A DNA stretch of 61,041 bases from Gammaproteobacteria bacterium. Lineage in GTDB: Bacteria; Pseudomonadota; Gammaproteobacteria; Enterobacterales; Alteromonadaceae. Shown here piece by piece: positions 1-12,623 of the stretch (positions are counted from its first letter, which is position 1; every line of letters starts with the position of its first letter). The position numbers and the translations under genes were made by a program. Location: assembly GCA_018825965.1 (NCBI GenBank), contig JAHKAA010000022.1:1-61041 (forward strand). The letters are read 5' to 3'. The notes beneath the pieces were generated by a model. The model had not been told where the DNA came from. It saw only the letters and a list, made by a program, of their open reading frames with translations, and did no database searches.

Positions 1-55
1 AAAGGCCTTGCTGATGCAAAATCTGAATTTTCATGAGTTCTTCTTTTGTGATCAA
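1..55 (-). CDS. istA: IS21-family transposase IstA, N-terminal fragment (cut by window edge)
   Basis: Reading leftward from a TTG at 55-53, the frame encodes M-I-T-K-E-E-L-M-K-I-Q-I-L-H-Q-Q-G-L and runs off the window. IstA proteins typically begin with this kind of sequence (an acidic start, then a helix ending in LHQQG before the helix-turn-helix). A GGAGG at 64-60 lies 4 nt before the TTG, slightly close, so the exact start is uncertain. IstA is the DDE transposase and normally works with the IstB ATPase, which would lie further left. Only 18 codons are visible, so intactness cannot be judged. Confidence 0.7.
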   Translation of the reverse strand, partial: MITKEELMKIQILHQQGL

Positions 56-87
56 AATGCCTCCGAAAAGGCACCATAGTGAAAACA

Positions 88-135
88 AGTGGATCAAATT
101 TCAATTGTTGGAGTGGATCAGTTTTGCATTGTTGG
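88..135. repeat. Two 24-bp direct repeats at the IS21-type end
   Basis: Copies at 88-111 and 112-135 are adjacent, in the same orientation, and differ at four positions. In IS21-type elements such repeats near the tips are thought to be transposase-binding sites. Confidence 0.75.
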
Positions 136-195
136 TAACAATCGGAGCGCAGCGACGATGGCCCGTAAGGGTGAGTGCCAAGGATGGTAGCGAAT

Positions 196-223
196 AAAAA
201 AAACCACCCGAAGGTGGCTTTTT
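196..223 (-). terminator. Rho-independent terminator of the atp operon
   Basis: Stem CCACC/GGTGG (204-208 with 213-217) around a CGAA loop; on the minus strand it is followed by eight T (203-196). It lies 24 nt past the atpC stop. The T run at 219-223 on the plus strand means it may also act in the other direction. Confidence 0.85.
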
Positions 224-240
224 AGCATGCAGTAATCCGC

Positions 241-657
241 TTATTTTTTGCGAAGTTTCTGAATTAAACGTAACTGGGCAATAGCTTCAGCCAATTGAGC
301 TGCTGCTTCTGCGTAGTTGAAGTCAGCGCCTGCGTGTTGCATCGCTTCTTCTGCACGTTTCTGAGAGGCTAATGCAGCCTGCTCATCCAGATCTTCAGCC
401 CGTACCGCAATGTCGGCAAGCACTGTGATGCTGTGAGGTTGAACTTCCAGCACACCACCAGCAACATAAATCAGATGCTCTTCACCAAACTGCTTGATGA
501 TACGAACCATACCAGGCTTGATTCCAGTAAGAAGCGGAATGTGACCAGGTAAAATACCCAGCTCACCTTCACTGCCTGTTACCTGAATGGATTCCACCAG
601 ACCAGAAAAAATCCGTTCTTCGGCGCTTACCACATCCAGTTGTACTGTCATTGCCAT
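241..657 (-). CDS. atpC: ATP synthase F1 subunit epsilon
   Basis: This 138-residue protein is the epsilon subunit of F1Fo ATP synthase, which sits at the base of the central stalk and inhibits ATP hydrolysis. The N-terminal beta-sandwich (about residues 1-85, with [18 protein letters not shown]) and C-terminal helical hairpin are both present and the length is usual for the family. The ATG at 657 is preceded by AGGAG 6 nt upstream. It is the last gene of the atp operon and is followed by a strong hairpin terminator. The IS21-type element ends about 100 nt beyond its stop, outside the operon. Confidence 0.97.
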   Translation of the reverse strand: MAMTVQLDVVSAEERIFSGLVESIQVTGSEGELGILPGHIPLLTGIKPGMVRIIKQFGEEHLIYVAGGVLEVQPHSITVLADIAVRAEDLDEQAALASQKRAEEAMQHAGADFNYAEAAAQLAEAIAQLRLIQKLRKK

Positions 658-682
658 TTCGCTCTCCTAAAGCTGCAGTTGA

Positions 683-2960
<2,278 letters not shown>

Positions 2961-3014
2961 GACTAATCTCCGAAAGTTTCAACGACCGGGTGCGGTTGCC
3001 CACACCCGATATGT

Positions 3015-4556
3015 TTACCAAGTCTGAGTTGCTTTAAACTTCTCAATAGCGCCTTTTAATGTCGCTTCGATTTGGTCGTTGTAGTTACCGGTTTTGTTCA
3101 GATCAGCCATAAAGTCAGCGTGCTCTGAGTGCATGTAAGCAATTAAAGCAGCTTCAAAATCAAGGATTTTGGCAACTTCGATGTCTTTCATGTAGCCTTT
3201 TTCGATAGCGAAAATAGACACACCCATGTCAGCCACGCCCATTGGCGCGTATTGTAACTGTTTCATCAGTTCAGTTACTTTCTGGCCGTGGTCTAACTGC
3301 GCACGGGTCGCGTCATCCAGGTCAGATGCGAACTGAGCGAATGCCGCCAGTTCAGAGTACTGAGCTAAGGCTAAACGGATACCGCCACCCAGCTTTTTGA
3401 TGATTTTTGTTTGAGCAGCACCACCAACACGGGATACCGAGATACCAGCGTTTACAGCTGGACGGATACCTGCGTTGAATAAACCAGATTCTAAGAAGAT
3501 CTGACCGTCAGTGATCGAAATTACGTTGGTTGGAACAAACGCAGAAACGTCGCCAGCCTGAGTTTCGATAATTGGCAGTGCAGTTAAAGAACCAGTTTTG
3601 CCTTTCACTTCACCGTTAGTTAAACGCTCAACATAATGCTCGTTTACACGAGATGCGCGCTCTAACAGACGGCTGTGGAGATAGAATACGTCACCTGGGT
3701 AAGCTTCACGGCCTGGTGGACGACGTAACAACAGAGAGATTTGACGGTAAGCAACAGCTTGTTTAGACAAGTCATCGTATACGATCAAAGCATCTTCACC
3801 GCGGTCACGGAAGTATTCACCCATAGTACAACCAGAGTATGGCGCCAGGAACTGCAGTGCAGCGGCTTCAGAAGCAGAAGCTACAACAACTATAGTGTGG
3901 GCCAGAGCGTTATGCTCTTCCAGTTTACGTACTACGTTAGCGATAGTAGAAGCTTTCTGGCCTATAGCTACATAGATACATTTCACGCCAGAGGTTTTCT
4001 GGTTGATGATGGCATCGATAGCTAAAGCCGTTTTACCTGTCTGACGGTCACCGATTAACAATTCACGCTGACCACGACCGATTGGGATCATGGAGTCAAC
4101 TGACTTGTAACCAGTTTGCAGAGGTTGGTCTACTGAACGACGATCGATAACACCAGGAGCGATTTTTTCTACTGGTGCAAAACCAGCAGCATCGATTGGG
4201 CCTTTACCGTCGATTGGCTCACCTAAAGTGTTCACCACACGGCCTAATAAGCCTGGGCCAACTGGTACTTCAAGGATACGGCCAGTAGATTTAACTTTAG
4301 TACCTTCACGCAGGTCCGCATATGGACCCATAACTACAGCACCTACTGAGTCGCGCTCAAGGTTTAATGCGATAGCGTAACGGTTGCCTGGAAGCTCAAT
4401 CATCTCACCTTGCATACAATCAGCAAGGCCATTGATACGAATAATACCGTCTGTAACAGCGACGATAGTACCTTCGTTGCGAGCTTCACTGACAACCTCA
4501 AACTGCTCAATACGTTTTTTGATCAGTTCAGAAATTTCAGTGGAATTCAGTTGCAT
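3015..4556 (-). CDS. atpA: ATP synthase F1 subunit alpha
   Basis: Alpha subunit (513 residues, the same length as in E. coli), with the non-catalytic nucleotide-binding sites of F1. The N-terminal delta-binding helix ([19 protein letters not shown]), Walker A GDRQTGKT at residues 169-176 and the C-terminal helical domain are seen. The ATG at 4556 follows GGGGATTAGAGC. The gap to atpG is 54 nt and to atpH 14 nt, consistent with one transcript. Confidence 0.98.
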   Translation of the reverse strand: MQLNSTEISELIKKRIEQFEVVSEARNEGTIVAVTDGIIRINGLADCMQGEMIELPGNRYAIALNLERDSVGAVVMGPYADLREGTKVKSTGRILEVPVGPGLLGRVVNTLGEPIDGKGPIDAAGFAPVEKIAPGVIDRRSVDQPLQTGYKSVDSMIPIGRGQRELLIGDRQTGKTALAIDAIINQKTSGVKCIYVAIGQKASTIANVVRKLEEHNALAHTIVVVASASEAAALQFLAPYSGCTMGEYFRDRGEDALIVYDDLSKQAVAYRQISLLLRRPPGREAYPGDVFYLHSRLLERASRVNEHYVERLTNGEVKGKTGSLTALPIIETQAGDVSAFVPTNVISITDGQIFLESGLFNAGIRPAVNAGISVSRVGGAAQTKIIKKLGGGIRLALAQYSELAAFAQFASDLDDATRAQLDHGQKVTELMKQLQYAPMGVADMGVSIFAIEKGYMKDIEVAKILDFEAALIAYMHSEHADFMADLNKTGNYNDQIEATLKGAIEKFKATQTW

Positions 4557-4570
4557 GCTCTAATCCCCAA

Positions 4571-5104
4571 TTATGACTGCAGTGCAGTAGCTAAACGATG
4601 TAATTTGCCACGAACCGAGCCATCAATAACCATATCACCGGATTTGATAACCATACCGCCAACGACGGCCGGATCTACACTGCAGTTCAATTTTACTTTA
4701 CGTGCTAAACGTTGCGATAAAGCTTCAACCAGTTTGGCTTGCTGAGCTGCGTCTAATTCGGTTGCGGAAACCACTTCTACAGTGGCTTCTTTTTCATATT
4801 CAGCTTTTAACTGAATAAAGGCGTCGAAGACTTCAGGCAAAGCTAACAAACGGTGGTTTTCAGCCATGATCCGGATCAGGTTTTGGCCCGAACTATTCAG
4901 CTGTTCTGCGCATACTTTGATAAAAAAGTCAGCTTGCTTTTCTGAAGAACCTAAAGCGTGTAACCGTGAAGCTACTTCAGTGGTTTTTGCAACTTCAGCT
5001 GCGAAAAACAACATAGTAGCCCACGAATCCAATGCTTTTTGTTCTACAGCAACGTCAAAGGCTGCTTTAGCATAAGGACGAGCAACGATAGTCAGTTTAG
5101 ACAT
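4571..5104 (-). CDS. atpH: ATP synthase F1 subunit delta
   Basis: Delta subunit (177 residues), the cap that joins the peripheral b2 stalk to the top of F1. It begins MSKLTIVARPYAKAAFDVA, the usual OSCP/delta start, and ends in a beta domain with DPAVVGGMVIKSGDMVIDGSV, a family hallmark. A GAGGG precedes the ATG. Position between atpF and atpA is standard. Confidence 0.97.
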   Translation of the reverse strand: MSKLTIVARPYAKAAFDVAVEQKALDSWATMLFFAAEVAKTTEVASRLHALGSSEKQADFFIKVCAEQLNSSGQNLIRIMAENHRLLALPEVFDAFIQLKAEYEKEATVEVVSATELDAAQQAKLVEALSQRLARKVKLNCSVDPAVVGGMVIKSGDMVIDGSVRGKLHRLATALQS

Positions 5105-5116
5105 GGCTCACCCTCA

Positions 5117-5587
5117 TTAAAGTTCTGCGACCAGTTTTTCCAGGATGTCGCTGTGTGCAGCTGCATCAATAGAACGCTGAAGAATTCGTTCAGCACCAGC
5201 TACAGCTAACACTGCAACCTGCTTGCGTAATTCTTCTCTGGCTTTAATACGTTCAGCGTCAATTTCAGCTTTAGCCTGAGCAAGGATTTTCTCGCGCTCA
5301 GACTGAGCTTTCACAGAAGCTTCATCAATAATTTGTTGTTCACGCTTTTTAGCTTGATCAATTAACGCAGAAGCCTGTGTTTTGGCTTCAGCTAATTGCT
5401 GCTTAACCTTGTCCTGAACCAGACGTAAGTCTTGTTCAGCGCGGTCAGAGGCTGCTAAACCGTCAGCAATTTTTTGCTGACGAGCTTCTATGGCACCAAT
5501 CAATGGTGGCCATACAAACTTCATGCAGAACAGCACGAACACTGCGAAGGCTATTAATTCCCCGAGTAGAGTGGCATTAAGATCCAT
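5117..5587 (-). CDS. atpF: ATP synthase Fo subunit b
   Basis: Peripheral stalk subunit b (156 residues, as in E. coli). One N-terminal membrane segment (about residues 8-27, [20 protein letters not shown]) is followed by a long charged alanine- and glutamine-rich coiled coil that dimerises and reaches F1. A strong AGGAGGAGGG precedes the ATG at 5587. It sits 51 nt downstream of atpE and 12 nt upstream of atpH. Confidence 0.97.
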   Translation of the reverse strand: MDLNATLLGELIAFAVFVLFCMKFVWPPLIGAIEARQQKIADGLAASDRAEQDLRLVQDKVKQQLAEAKTQASALIDQAKKREQQIIDEASVKAQSEREKILAQAKAEIDAERIKAREELRKQVAVLAVAGAERILQRSIDAAAHSDILEKLVAEL

Positions 5588-5638
5588 GACCCCTCCTCCT
5601 ATTAAAGTTGTTGTTCATTAAAAAACGTGTGTTTTGAA

Positions 5639-6792
<1,154 letters not shown>

Positions 6793-7188
6793 TTAATGTT
6801 TAAAAAAGAAACCCGTACAAAACTGCAGCATCACTACGATAGAGTAGGTCAACAAAAAAGGTGCGGCTTCAATAGCCGAACCACTTAAAACAGCTGCAAA
6901 TAATAAAATACTGATCATCGTTTTCAGGGATACGGCCTTTTGCATCATCTGCCTGGCCAATTCTTGATTTTGTGATGCATCCACTTTAAACGATAAAAAA
7001 ACAAATACTACATTAGCAATTACAGCAATAAGTCCGCCTTTTAAGGCTGATTTCGCTTCGGGCTCGCCAAAATAAAAGAAACTGGCGGCGAACAAAAACG
7101 TCAGAGCCAGCTGAAAAATAACAAATTTATAGGCTTGCTTCTTGTTTTGTTCGTGTGAAGCCACTGTAATTTGTTCAGTCTGAACCAT
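6793..7188 (-). CDS. atpI: ATP synthase assembly protein I
   Basis: Small hydrophobic protein (131 residues from the ATG at 7188) with four predicted membrane segments; AtpI helps assemble the c ring and is thought to aid Mg uptake. The family is recognised by its position as first gene of the atp operon, its length and its hydrophobic profile rather than by a strict motif. The frame stays open ten codons upstream from a TTG, but the -10 of the candidate promoter (7218-7223) overlaps that start, favouring 7188. Confidence 0.88.
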   Translation of the reverse strand: MVQTEQITVASHEQNKKQAYKFVIFQLALTFLFAASFFYFGEPEAKSALKGGLIAVIANVVFVFLSFKVDASQNQELARQMMQKAVSLKTMISILLFAAVLSGSAIEAAPFLLTYSIVVMLQFCTGFFFKH

Positions 7189-7217
7189 CTGTAAACCACG
7201 GTTAAAATGCCGTCGCA

Positions 7218-7245
7218 AGTATACTTATCTGCCTTTTTTTTGCAA
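7218..7245 (-). promoter_or_regulatory. Candidate sigma-70 promoter of the atp operon
   Basis: On the minus strand TTGCAA (7245-7240) and TATACT (7223-7218) are separated by 16 bp, and the chosen atpI start is about 30 nt downstream. An A run lies within the spacer. This is a pattern match only. Confidence 0.5.
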
Positions 7246-7296
7246 GAAAAAGCGGGCTTACTCTATTTTTTGTCTGAGATAGTGAAAAATTACAAC

Positions 7297-8190
7297 CTAG
7301 GATTCAGAATCCTGAGTCTGCAATTTACTCAATATGCCTTCCAGCTCATCTAAACTGCTGTATGAAATCACCAGATTGCCTTTGCCTTTTTTGTTGTAAT
7401 TAATCTCAACAGGGGCAGCAAAACGTTCACTTAAACGTTGCTCCAGTGAACTGACATCCGGATCTTTTACTTTAGGAGCCATTTCAGGAGCAGGTTCCAG
7501 CAGTCGACGCACCAGATTTTCAGTGTCCCGCACCGTCATTTGTTTTGCAGCCACTATACGGGCAGCATCCGATTGTGCAAGACCATCTAAAGCTAATAAA
7601 GCACGGGCATGGCCCATTTCAATATCACCATGCTCAAGCAATAACTTCACATCGTCATTTAGCTGGTTCAAACGTAATAAGTTGGTGACACTGGCGCGGG
7701 ATTTACCTACAGCATCAGCCACCTGCTGGTGGGTCAGTTCAAATTCGGACAACAAACGCTGCAATGCTATGGCTTCTTCCATCGCATTCAGATCTTCACG
7801 CTGAATGTTTTCAATCAGGGCAATAGCAACTGCTGCTTCGTCTGGTACATCTTTGATAAGACAAGGAATAACATCCAGTTGCGCCAACTGGCTTGCGCGC
7901 CAGCGCCGCTCACCAGCGATGATTTCATAAGACTCTTCACCCACCTGACGTACAACTATGGGCTGAATGATGCCCTGAGAACGGATGGAACTGGCTAAAT
8001 CTTCCAGCGCATCCTGTGACATATCTTTACGCGGCTGGTATTTACCTGGCTTGAGCCATTCAATTGGCAGTTTTTGCAACTCGCTTTGCTGAGCTGAAGA
8101 AAAGTTGGCGTCATTCTGTTGATCAGACACAGGTTTAGTAGTGAGTAAAGCGTCTAAGCCCCGGCCTAAGCCACGTTTTTTTACCGACAT
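7297..8190 (-). CDS. parB: Chromosome-partitioning protein ParB
   Basis: Chromosomal ParB (297 residues), a CTP-dependent clamp that loads at parS sites and spreads to organise the origin region for segregation. The N-terminal start KKRGLGRGLDALL, the CTP-binding motif GERRWRAS (93-100), the ENIQRE motif and a helix-turn-helix at about 153-174 (THQQVADAVGKSRASVTNLL) are all present. A short C-terminal dimerisation domain follows. It is co-directional with parA (37 nt gap). Two parS copies lie in recF at 25.5 and 26.1 kb. Confidence 0.97.
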   Translation of the reverse strand: MSVKKRGLGRGLDALLTTKPVSDQQNDANFSSAQQSELQKLPIEWLKPGKYQPRKDMSQDALEDLASSIRSQGIIQPIVVRQVGEESYEIIAGERRWRASQLAQLDVIPCLIKDVPDEAAVAIALIENIQREDLNAMEEAIALQRLLSEFELTHQQVADAVGKSRASVTNLLRLNQLNDDVKLLLEHGDIEMGHARALLALDGLAQSDAARIVAAKQMTVRDTENLVRRLLEPAPEMAPKVKDPDVSSLEQRLSERFAAPVEINYNKKGKGNLVISYSSLDELEGILSKLQTQDSES

Positions 8191-8227
8191 CTTCAGTTGT
8201 ATTCCTTGTCTTTTAGGCGCGTTTTAA

Positions 8228-9022
8228 TTAGGCGGAAATGGAGGTTTTTACAGTTTTTTTATCAGCACGGCGTAAAATTTCGCCCGCTAATGCCAGATAA
8301 GCTTTAGCCCCTGTTGAACCTTTGTCGTAATACATCACCGGAGTACCAAAACTTGGCGCTTCTGCCAGTCGCACGTTACGTGGGATCACAGCGCGGTAGA
8401 CTTTATCGCCAAAATGCTGTTTCAGCTGTTCAGACACATCATTGGCCAGACGATTTCGCGGGTCGTACATAGTACGCAGAATACCTTCAATTTTCAGATC
8501 GGCATTCACCACTGAAGTCAGCTGATTGATGGTGTCCATCAGGGCTGTTAAACCTTCAAGCGCATAGTATTCACACTGCATAGGGACCAGCACTGAGTCG
8601 GCGGCAGCCATAGCATTCACAGTCAACATATTCAGTGAGGGTGGACAATCAATAAAAATAAAATCGTAATGTAACCGCGCTTCTTTTAGCGCATTACGCA
8701 ACCGCAGCTCACGGGCAAACACATTCATCAGCCGGACTTCGGCCGCTGTGACATCTGAATTGGCTGCAATCAGGTGGTAACCACCAGCTGTATCTTTCAC
8801 CACGACTTCGGCAAAAGGCTTTTCGTCTACTAATAATTCATAAGCACTGGCATGTACGGCGTACTTATCGACGCCGCTGCCCATAGTGGCATTACCCTGA
8901 GGATCTAAGTCAATCAGCAGCACCTTGCGTTTGGTTGCGGCCATAGAGGCAGCCAGATTGACCGCTGTGGTTGTTTTGCCCACACCACCTTTCTGGTTTG
9001 CAATAGCTATGACTTTTCCCAC
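8228..9022 (-). CDS. parA: Chromosome-partitioning ATPase ParA (Soj)
   Basis: ParA-type ATPase (264 residues) that drives movement of ParB-parS complexes over the nucleoid. The deviant Walker A KGGVGKTT lies at 11-18 with the signature lysine, and FIDCPPSLN gives the Walker A' region. The start is a GTG (9022); GGGG lies a few nt upstream. It is encoded between rsmG and parB as in most gammaproteobacteria. Confidence 0.97.
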   Translation of the reverse strand: MGKVIAIANQKGGVGKTTTAVNLAASMAATKRKVLLIDLDPQGNATMGSGVDKYAVHASAYELLVDEKPFAEVVVKDTAGGYHLIAANSDVTAAEVRLMNVFARELRLRNALKEARLHYDFIFIDCPPSLNMLTVNAMAAADSVLVPMQCEYYALEGLTALMDTINQLTSVVNADLKIEGILRTMYDPRNRLANDVSEQLKQHFGDKVYRAVIPRNVRLAEAPSFGTPVMYYDKGSTGAKAYLALAGEILRRADKKTVKTSISA

Positions 9023-9049
9023 AAGGACCCCAATAAGAATTTAAGTAAA

Positions 9050-9667
9050 TTAGACTTTCTCCAACACCACCAGATAACGTTCGGCATTCAGTGTTGGCAC
9101 CTGTAACGGATGACTGCCGACAACTTTAACAAAATTCGGCAAAGCTGCAATTTCTTCTTGAACCAAAGCGCCTTTCATGGCTAAAAACTGGCCATCTGCC
9201 GCTGGTAAATGCTTACACCAGTTCACCATATCAGTCATAGACGCAAAAGCACGGCTCAGCACCGCATCATACCCTGTTTCAGGTTGATGATCTTCCACCC
9301 TGCTCTGAATAGCTTCAAAGTTCTGTAATTTCAGCTGCAGTTTGACATGATTTAAAAAGCGAATGCGTTTACCAAGGCTGTCCAGCAAGTAAAATTGCTT
9401 GTCTGGCAGAGCTATGGCCAGTGGAATACCGGGTAAACCAGGACCAGTGCCGACGTCAATAATACGTTTTCCAGTGACAAAAGGCGCCACAGCTAAACTG
9501 TCCATAATGTGTTTCACCAGCATTTCTTCCGGATCACGCACTGAGGTCAGGTTGTAAGCGCTGTTCCACTTGTCCAGCAGCTGGACATAAGCCACCAGTT
9601 GTTGCAGTTGGTGTTCAGATAAAACTAAGCTGGTCTGAGCGACCAGCTTTTTTAATTTTTCCAGCAT
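9050..9667 (-). CDS. rsmG: 16S rRNA (guanine-N7)-methyltransferase RsmG
   Basis: RsmG/GidB (205 residues) methylates N7 of G527 in 16S rRNA using S-adenosylmethionine. The SAM-binding motif [15 protein letters not shown], the [20 protein letters not shown] start region and the SRAFASM motif are present. A GGGAT precedes the ATG. The gene sits 14 nt downstream of mnmG and 27 nt upstream of parA, so it is likely co-transcribed. Confidence 0.97.
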   Translation of the reverse strand: MLEKLKKLVAQTSLVLSEHQLQQLVAYVQLLDKWNSAYNLTSVRDPEEMLVKHIMDSLAVAPFVTGKRIIDVGTGPGLPGIPLAIALPDKQFYLLDSLGKRIRFLNHVKLQLKLQNFEAIQSRVEDHQPETGYDAVLSRAFASMTDMVNWCKHLPAADGQFLAMKGALVQEEIAALPNFVKVVGSHPLQVPTLNAERYLVVLEKV

Positions 9668-9681
9668 GATGATCCCAATGC

Positions 9682-11571
9682 TTAAGCAGATTTGCGTAAT
9701 AAACCCTGTTTTTTCAGGTAAACCAGCAATAACGAAATAGCGGCAGGCGTGATGCCTGAAATACGCGAAGCCTGACCCATAGTTTCAGGTTGCACCTGAT
9801 TCAGTTTCAGAATGACTTCGTTGGATAAACCTTTCACCACTTTGTAATCAAAGCCTGCAGGCAAGCGGGTATTTTCATTACGTTCCTGCTTGGAAATTTC
9901 ATCCTGCTGGCGATTGATATAACCTTCGTATTTGATTTGAATTTCAACTTGTTCAGCAGCTGCAGGATCGGCTAACCCAGGGCCAACCAGATCAATTTTC
10001 ATCAGATCCTGGTAATTCACTTCAGGACGCCGGATCAACTCTTCCAGACTGGCTTCTTTGCTCAACGGCGTTTTCACCAACAGGTTTACTTCAGCCAAAG
10101 CTGCGTGTTGTGGGTGGATCCATTGCTGTTTTAAGCGCTGACGTTCCAGTTCAATTTGTTCAATTTTCAGGTTAAACGCAGCCCAGCGATCGTCGTCAAC
10201 TAAACCTAATTCACGGCCTTTGGCAGTTAAACGAATATCGGCATTGTCTTCCCGTAACATCAGACGGTATTCAGCACGGCTGGTGAACATACGGTACGGC
10301 TCTTTGGTACCCATAGTGGTCAGATCGTCAATCAATACACCGACATAGGCCTGATCACGACTTGGTGTCCAGGAGTCTTTGTCCTGAGCAGAAAGCGCAG
10401 CGTTCATACCGGCCATTAAGCCCTGAGCACCAGCTTCTTCGTAGCCTGTGGTGCCATTAATCTGGCCTGCAAAAAACAAACCTTTGATAAATTTAGTTTC
10501 CAGTGAAGTTTTTAGATCCCTCGGATCAAAAAAGTCATATTCAATGGCATAACCAGGGCGGGTGATATGGGCATTTTCCAAACCTTTGATTGAACGAACC
10601 AGGTTTAACTGCACATCAAAAGGCAAGCTGGTCGATATGCCGTTTGGATACAGCTCATGTGTGGTTAAACCTTCAGGTTCAATAAAGATCTGATGTTTAT
10701 CTTTGTCAGCAAAACGGGTGATCTTATCTTCAATCGAAGGGCAATACCGTGGGCCTATGCCTTCAATCACGCCAGTGTACATAGGGGATCTGTCTAAACC
10801 GTTACGAATAATATCGTGGGTTTGTTCGTTGGTGTAGGTGATATGACAAGGGATCTGAGTCGGTTGATCCTTGTGCGATCCCATAAACGAAAATACCGGA
10901 GTAGGGTTATCACCAGGTTGAGCCTGCATCACTGAAAAATCAACAGTGCGGGCATCAATACGGGGTGGAGTACCTGTTTTTAAACGGCCTACACGGAAAG
11001 GCAATTCACGTAAACGTCGAGCTAGCGCTATGGATGGCGGATCACCAGCACGGCCACCGCTGTAATTTTCTAAACCAATATGGATCTGGCCACCAAGGAA
11101 AGTTCCTACAGTCAGCACCACTGATTTAGCTTTAAATTTCAAACCCATTTGGGTTACTACACCACAGACCTGATCGTTTTCAACGATCAAATCATCACAG
11201 GCTTGCTGAAAGATCTTCAGATTTGGCTGGTTTTCAAGTACTAAACGTACAGCTGCACGATAGAGCTGACGGTCAGCCTGAGCACGGGTTGCACGCACGG
11301 CAGGGCCTTTAGAACTATTTAACGTTCTGAATTGGATCCCGGCACGATCCGTCGCCTTGGCCATGACACCACCCAGGGCATCAATTTCTTTCACCAGATG
11401 GCCTTTACCAATGCCGCCAATGGCTGGATTACAGGACATCTGACCCAAAGTCTCAACGTTGTGAGTCAGCAATAAAGTTTGCATTCCCATGCGGGCCGCA
11501 GCAAGCGCAGCCTCAGTGCCGGCGTGACCACCACCAACAACGATGACATCAAATGTTTCCTGATAAAGCAT
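9682..11571 (-). CDS. mnmG: tRNA uridine 5-carboxymethylaminomethyl modification enzyme MnmG
   Basis: MnmG/GidA (629 residues, as in E. coli) is the FAD protein that works with MnmE to modify U34 of tRNAs. The FAD-binding motif [17 protein letters not shown] begins at residue 13. The signatures [16 protein letters not shown] and [21 protein letters not shown] are intact. A GAGG precedes the ATG. It borders oriC, as gidA does in E. coli, and heads the leftward gid-par-atp block. Confidence 0.98.
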   Translation of the reverse strand: MLYQETFDVIVVGGGHAGTEAALAAARMGMQTLLLTHNVETLGQMSCNPAIGGIGKGHLVKEIDALGGVMAKATDRAGIQFRTLNSSKGPAVRATRAQADRQLYRAAVRLVLENQPNLKIFQQACDDLIVENDQVCGVVTQMGLKFKAKSVVLTVGTFLGGQIHIGLENYSGGRAGDPPSIALARRLRELPFRVGRLKTGTPPRIDARTVDFSVMQAQPGDNPTPVFSFMGSHKDQPTQIPCHITYTNEQTHDIIRNGLDRSPMYTGVIEGIGPRYCPSIEDKITRFADKDKHQIFIEPEGLTTHELYPNGISTSLPFDVQLNLVRSIKGLENAHITRPGYAIEYDFFDPRDLKTSLETKFIKGLFFAGQINGTTGYEEAGAQGLMAGMNAALSAQDKDSWTPSRDQAYVGVLIDDLTTMGTKEPYRMFTSRAEYRLMLREDNADIRLTAKGRELGLVDDDRWAAFNLKIEQIELERQRLKQQWIHPQHAALAEVNLLVKTPLSKEASLEELIRRPEVNYQDLMKIDLVGPGLADPAAAEQVEIQIKYEGYINRQQDEISKQERNENTRLPAGFDYKVVKGLSNEVILKLNQVQPETMGQASRISGITPAAISLLLVYLKKQGLLRKSA

Positions 11572-11613
11572 ATAGGCCTCGAACTCAAAACCAGTTCTGT
11601 AAAAAGGGCGCGT

Positions 11614-11642
11614 ATTGTAACTGGATCTGAGGCATAGGGAAA
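11614..11642 (-). promoter_or_regulatory. Candidate mnmG promoter at the edge of oriC
   Basis: On the minus strand TTTCCC (11642-11637), a 17-bp spacer and TACAAT (11619-11614) precede mnmG by about 40 nt, with a GC-rich stretch after the -10. The -35 is poor. In E. coli the gidA promoter occupies the same place and its transcription affects origin opening. Confidence 0.4.
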
Positions 11643-11670
11643 CGATTAAAACTCGATCACGATCCTCGAA

Positions 11671-11717
11671 GGATCACTAATAATATATAAGGATCTTTAA
11701 AGAGATCTTTTTATTAT
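11671..11717. other. AT-rich DNA unwinding element of oriC
   Basis: The stretch contains GATCTTTAAAGAG (11692-11704) and GATCTTTTTATTA (11704-11716), which resemble the E. coli 13-mer GATCTnTTnTTTT, next to a TAATATATAA run. It lies directly before the first DnaA box. Confidence 0.75.
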
Positions 11718-11742
11718 GTTTACTACTATACAGCGCCTTTTC

Positions 11743-11751
11743 TGTGGGTAA
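11743..11751 (-). promoter_or_regulatory. DnaA box (R1 position)
   Basis: TGTGGGTAA, i.e. TTACCCACA on the minus strand: one mismatch to TTATCCACA. It is immediately to the right of the AT-rich element, where R1 sits in E. coli. Confidence 0.7.
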
Positions 11752-11848
11752 CCCTTGATCTGTTTTGAAGATCAATCAGTTAGGAAGGATCGGATCCTGT
11801 GATCAACACAAGATCCTGGGTCGAACAAGCGGTGTTTAACTAGCACTT

Positions 11849-11857
11849 TTATACACA
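11849..11857 (+). promoter_or_regulatory. DnaA box TTATACACA
   Basis: This is the R2-type variant found in E. coli oriC, one base from the strict consensus. Confidence 0.8.
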
Positions 11858-11921
11858 GGGCATAAAACATGATTTGTTACACAGAGGATAACTTCAGCTT
11901 TTACATAAGTTATAACTACAC

Positions 11922-11930
11922 TTATACACA
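11922..11930 (+). promoter_or_regulatory. DnaA box TTATACACA
   Basis: Second perfect copy of the TTATACACA variant in the origin. Confidence 0.8.
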
Positions 11931-11954
11931 TTAGATTCTGAAAATAGTTAAAAC

Positions 11955-11963
11955 TGTGGATAA
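11955..11963 (-). promoter_or_regulatory. DnaA box TTATCCACA
   Basis: Perfect consensus box (TGTGGATAA on the plus strand) at the mioC side of the origin, in the position of the strong R4 site. Confidence 0.85.
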
Positions 11964-12033
11964 CCATGTTTAACTGGATCATAAGTATGATCCTCTTTAT
12001 ATAGCAGTGGATCATGATCAGATAATAAAGAGG

Positions 12034-12058
12034 AAAGGCCCTGCATTGACGGGCCTTT
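12034..12058 (-). terminator. Weak hairpin terminator downstream of mioC
   Basis: An 8-bp perfect inverted repeat (AAAGGCCC/GGGCCTTT, 9-nt loop). On the minus strand it is followed by an interrupted T tract (CCTCTTTATT). It may limit mioC transcription entering oriC. Confidence 0.5.
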
Positions 12059-12104
12059 GAGTGAATAACAGTAAAAGATCCTGTTCTGTATAACTAAGAG
12101 CGGT

Positions 12105-12542
12105 TTACGCCAGACTTTTGATAAATTCAGGCAACCAGACTAAAGCTTGATCTTCAGGCAGTTCAGCCGTTAAAACATCGATATCTAACCCTGGTAACAA
12201 TAATCTGCCACCTAAAGAGCCAAATAAGTCGGAGATTTTTTTACCAGCCAGACAAAAAGTATCGTAACTCGAATCACCTAAAGTGATCACTGCGTACGAA
12301 ACTGTGGTAAGATCTGTTTGATCTTGTGCTAATTGATCCACAAAAGGTTGGATATTATCGGGCAGATCCCCTGCGCCATACGTCGAAGTGACGACTAACC
12401 AGATACTGTTTCTGGTTAACAGTGTTAAATCAGGGGTGAGATGAAGTTTTACTTCATAACCCGCTTTTTCCAAAGTTTCAGCTACTTGTTCTGCTGCATA
12501 TTCCGCAGCGCCCATTTGGCTGCCCACAAGGATCTCAATCAT
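12105..12542 (-). CDS. mioC: Flavodoxin-like protein MioC
   Basis: Single-domain flavodoxin (145 residues) of the MioC type, an FMN electron carrier implicated in biotin synthase activity. The FMN phosphate loop is at the N terminus (SQMGAAEYAAE), and STYGAGDLPDN and LGDSSYDTFC line the flavin. An AGGA precedes the ATG. As in E. coli it lies next to oriC and is transcribed towards it, so its transcript could influence initiation. Confidence 0.93.
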   Translation of the reverse strand: MIEILVGSQMGAAEYAAEQVAETLEKAGYEVKLHLTPDLTLLTRNSIWLVVTSTYGAGDLPDNIQPFVDQLAQDQTDLTTVSYAVITLGDSSYDTFCLAGKKISDLFGSLGGRLLLPGLDIDVLTAELPEDQALVWLPEFIKSLA

Positions 12543-12593
12543 ACTGCATCCTATTGTCAGTGAAATGATTGGCTATACTACTGGAATTAAAAC

Positions 12594-12623
12594 GTGCAAA
12601 GCGAATGCTTCTTGCACCTTTTT
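12594..12623 (+). other. Terminator-like hairpin in the helicase leader
   Basis: GTGCAAAGC (594-602) pairs with GCT..TTGCAC (607-617) across a GAAT loop with a 2-nt bulge, followed by CTTTTT. It lies about 85 nt before the helicase start and far from the mioC start, so it could attenuate the helicase mRNA. The orientation of its use is unproven. Confidence 0.35.

Larger units (their letters stand above)
1..140 (-). mobile_element. End of an IS21-family insertion sequence (partial)
   Basis: The window opens inside an insertion sequence read on the minus strand. It contains the start of an istA-like transposase (53-55 and leftward) and, outside it, two imperfect 24-bp direct repeats at 88-111 and 112-135 that share 20 of 24 bases and both contain AGTGGATCA and ATTGTTGG. 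Multiple short repeats at the ends are characteristic of IS21-family elements. The probable tip is at 140, where the plus strand reads GTAACA, giving 5'-TGTTAC on the minus strand and matching the TG/CA ends of the family. The other end and the target duplication lie outside the window. Confidence 0.75.
11572..12104. other. oriC: Chromosomal replication origin oriC
   Basis: This 533-bp non-coding gap between mnmG and mioC has the architecture of E. coli oriC. About 15 GATC sites fall within 11655-12019, many times the chance rate, matching Dam/SeqA regulation. An AT-rich 13-mer-like region at 11671-11717 lies on the mnmG side, followed by DnaA boxes at 11743, 11849, 11922 and 11955. Their order and spacing, with a box directly beside the 13-mers and TGTGGATAA at the far end, follow the R1 to R4 plan. 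The mioC-side end holds a weak hairpin (12034-12058). Nothing in the gap looks coding. Confidence 0.92.
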
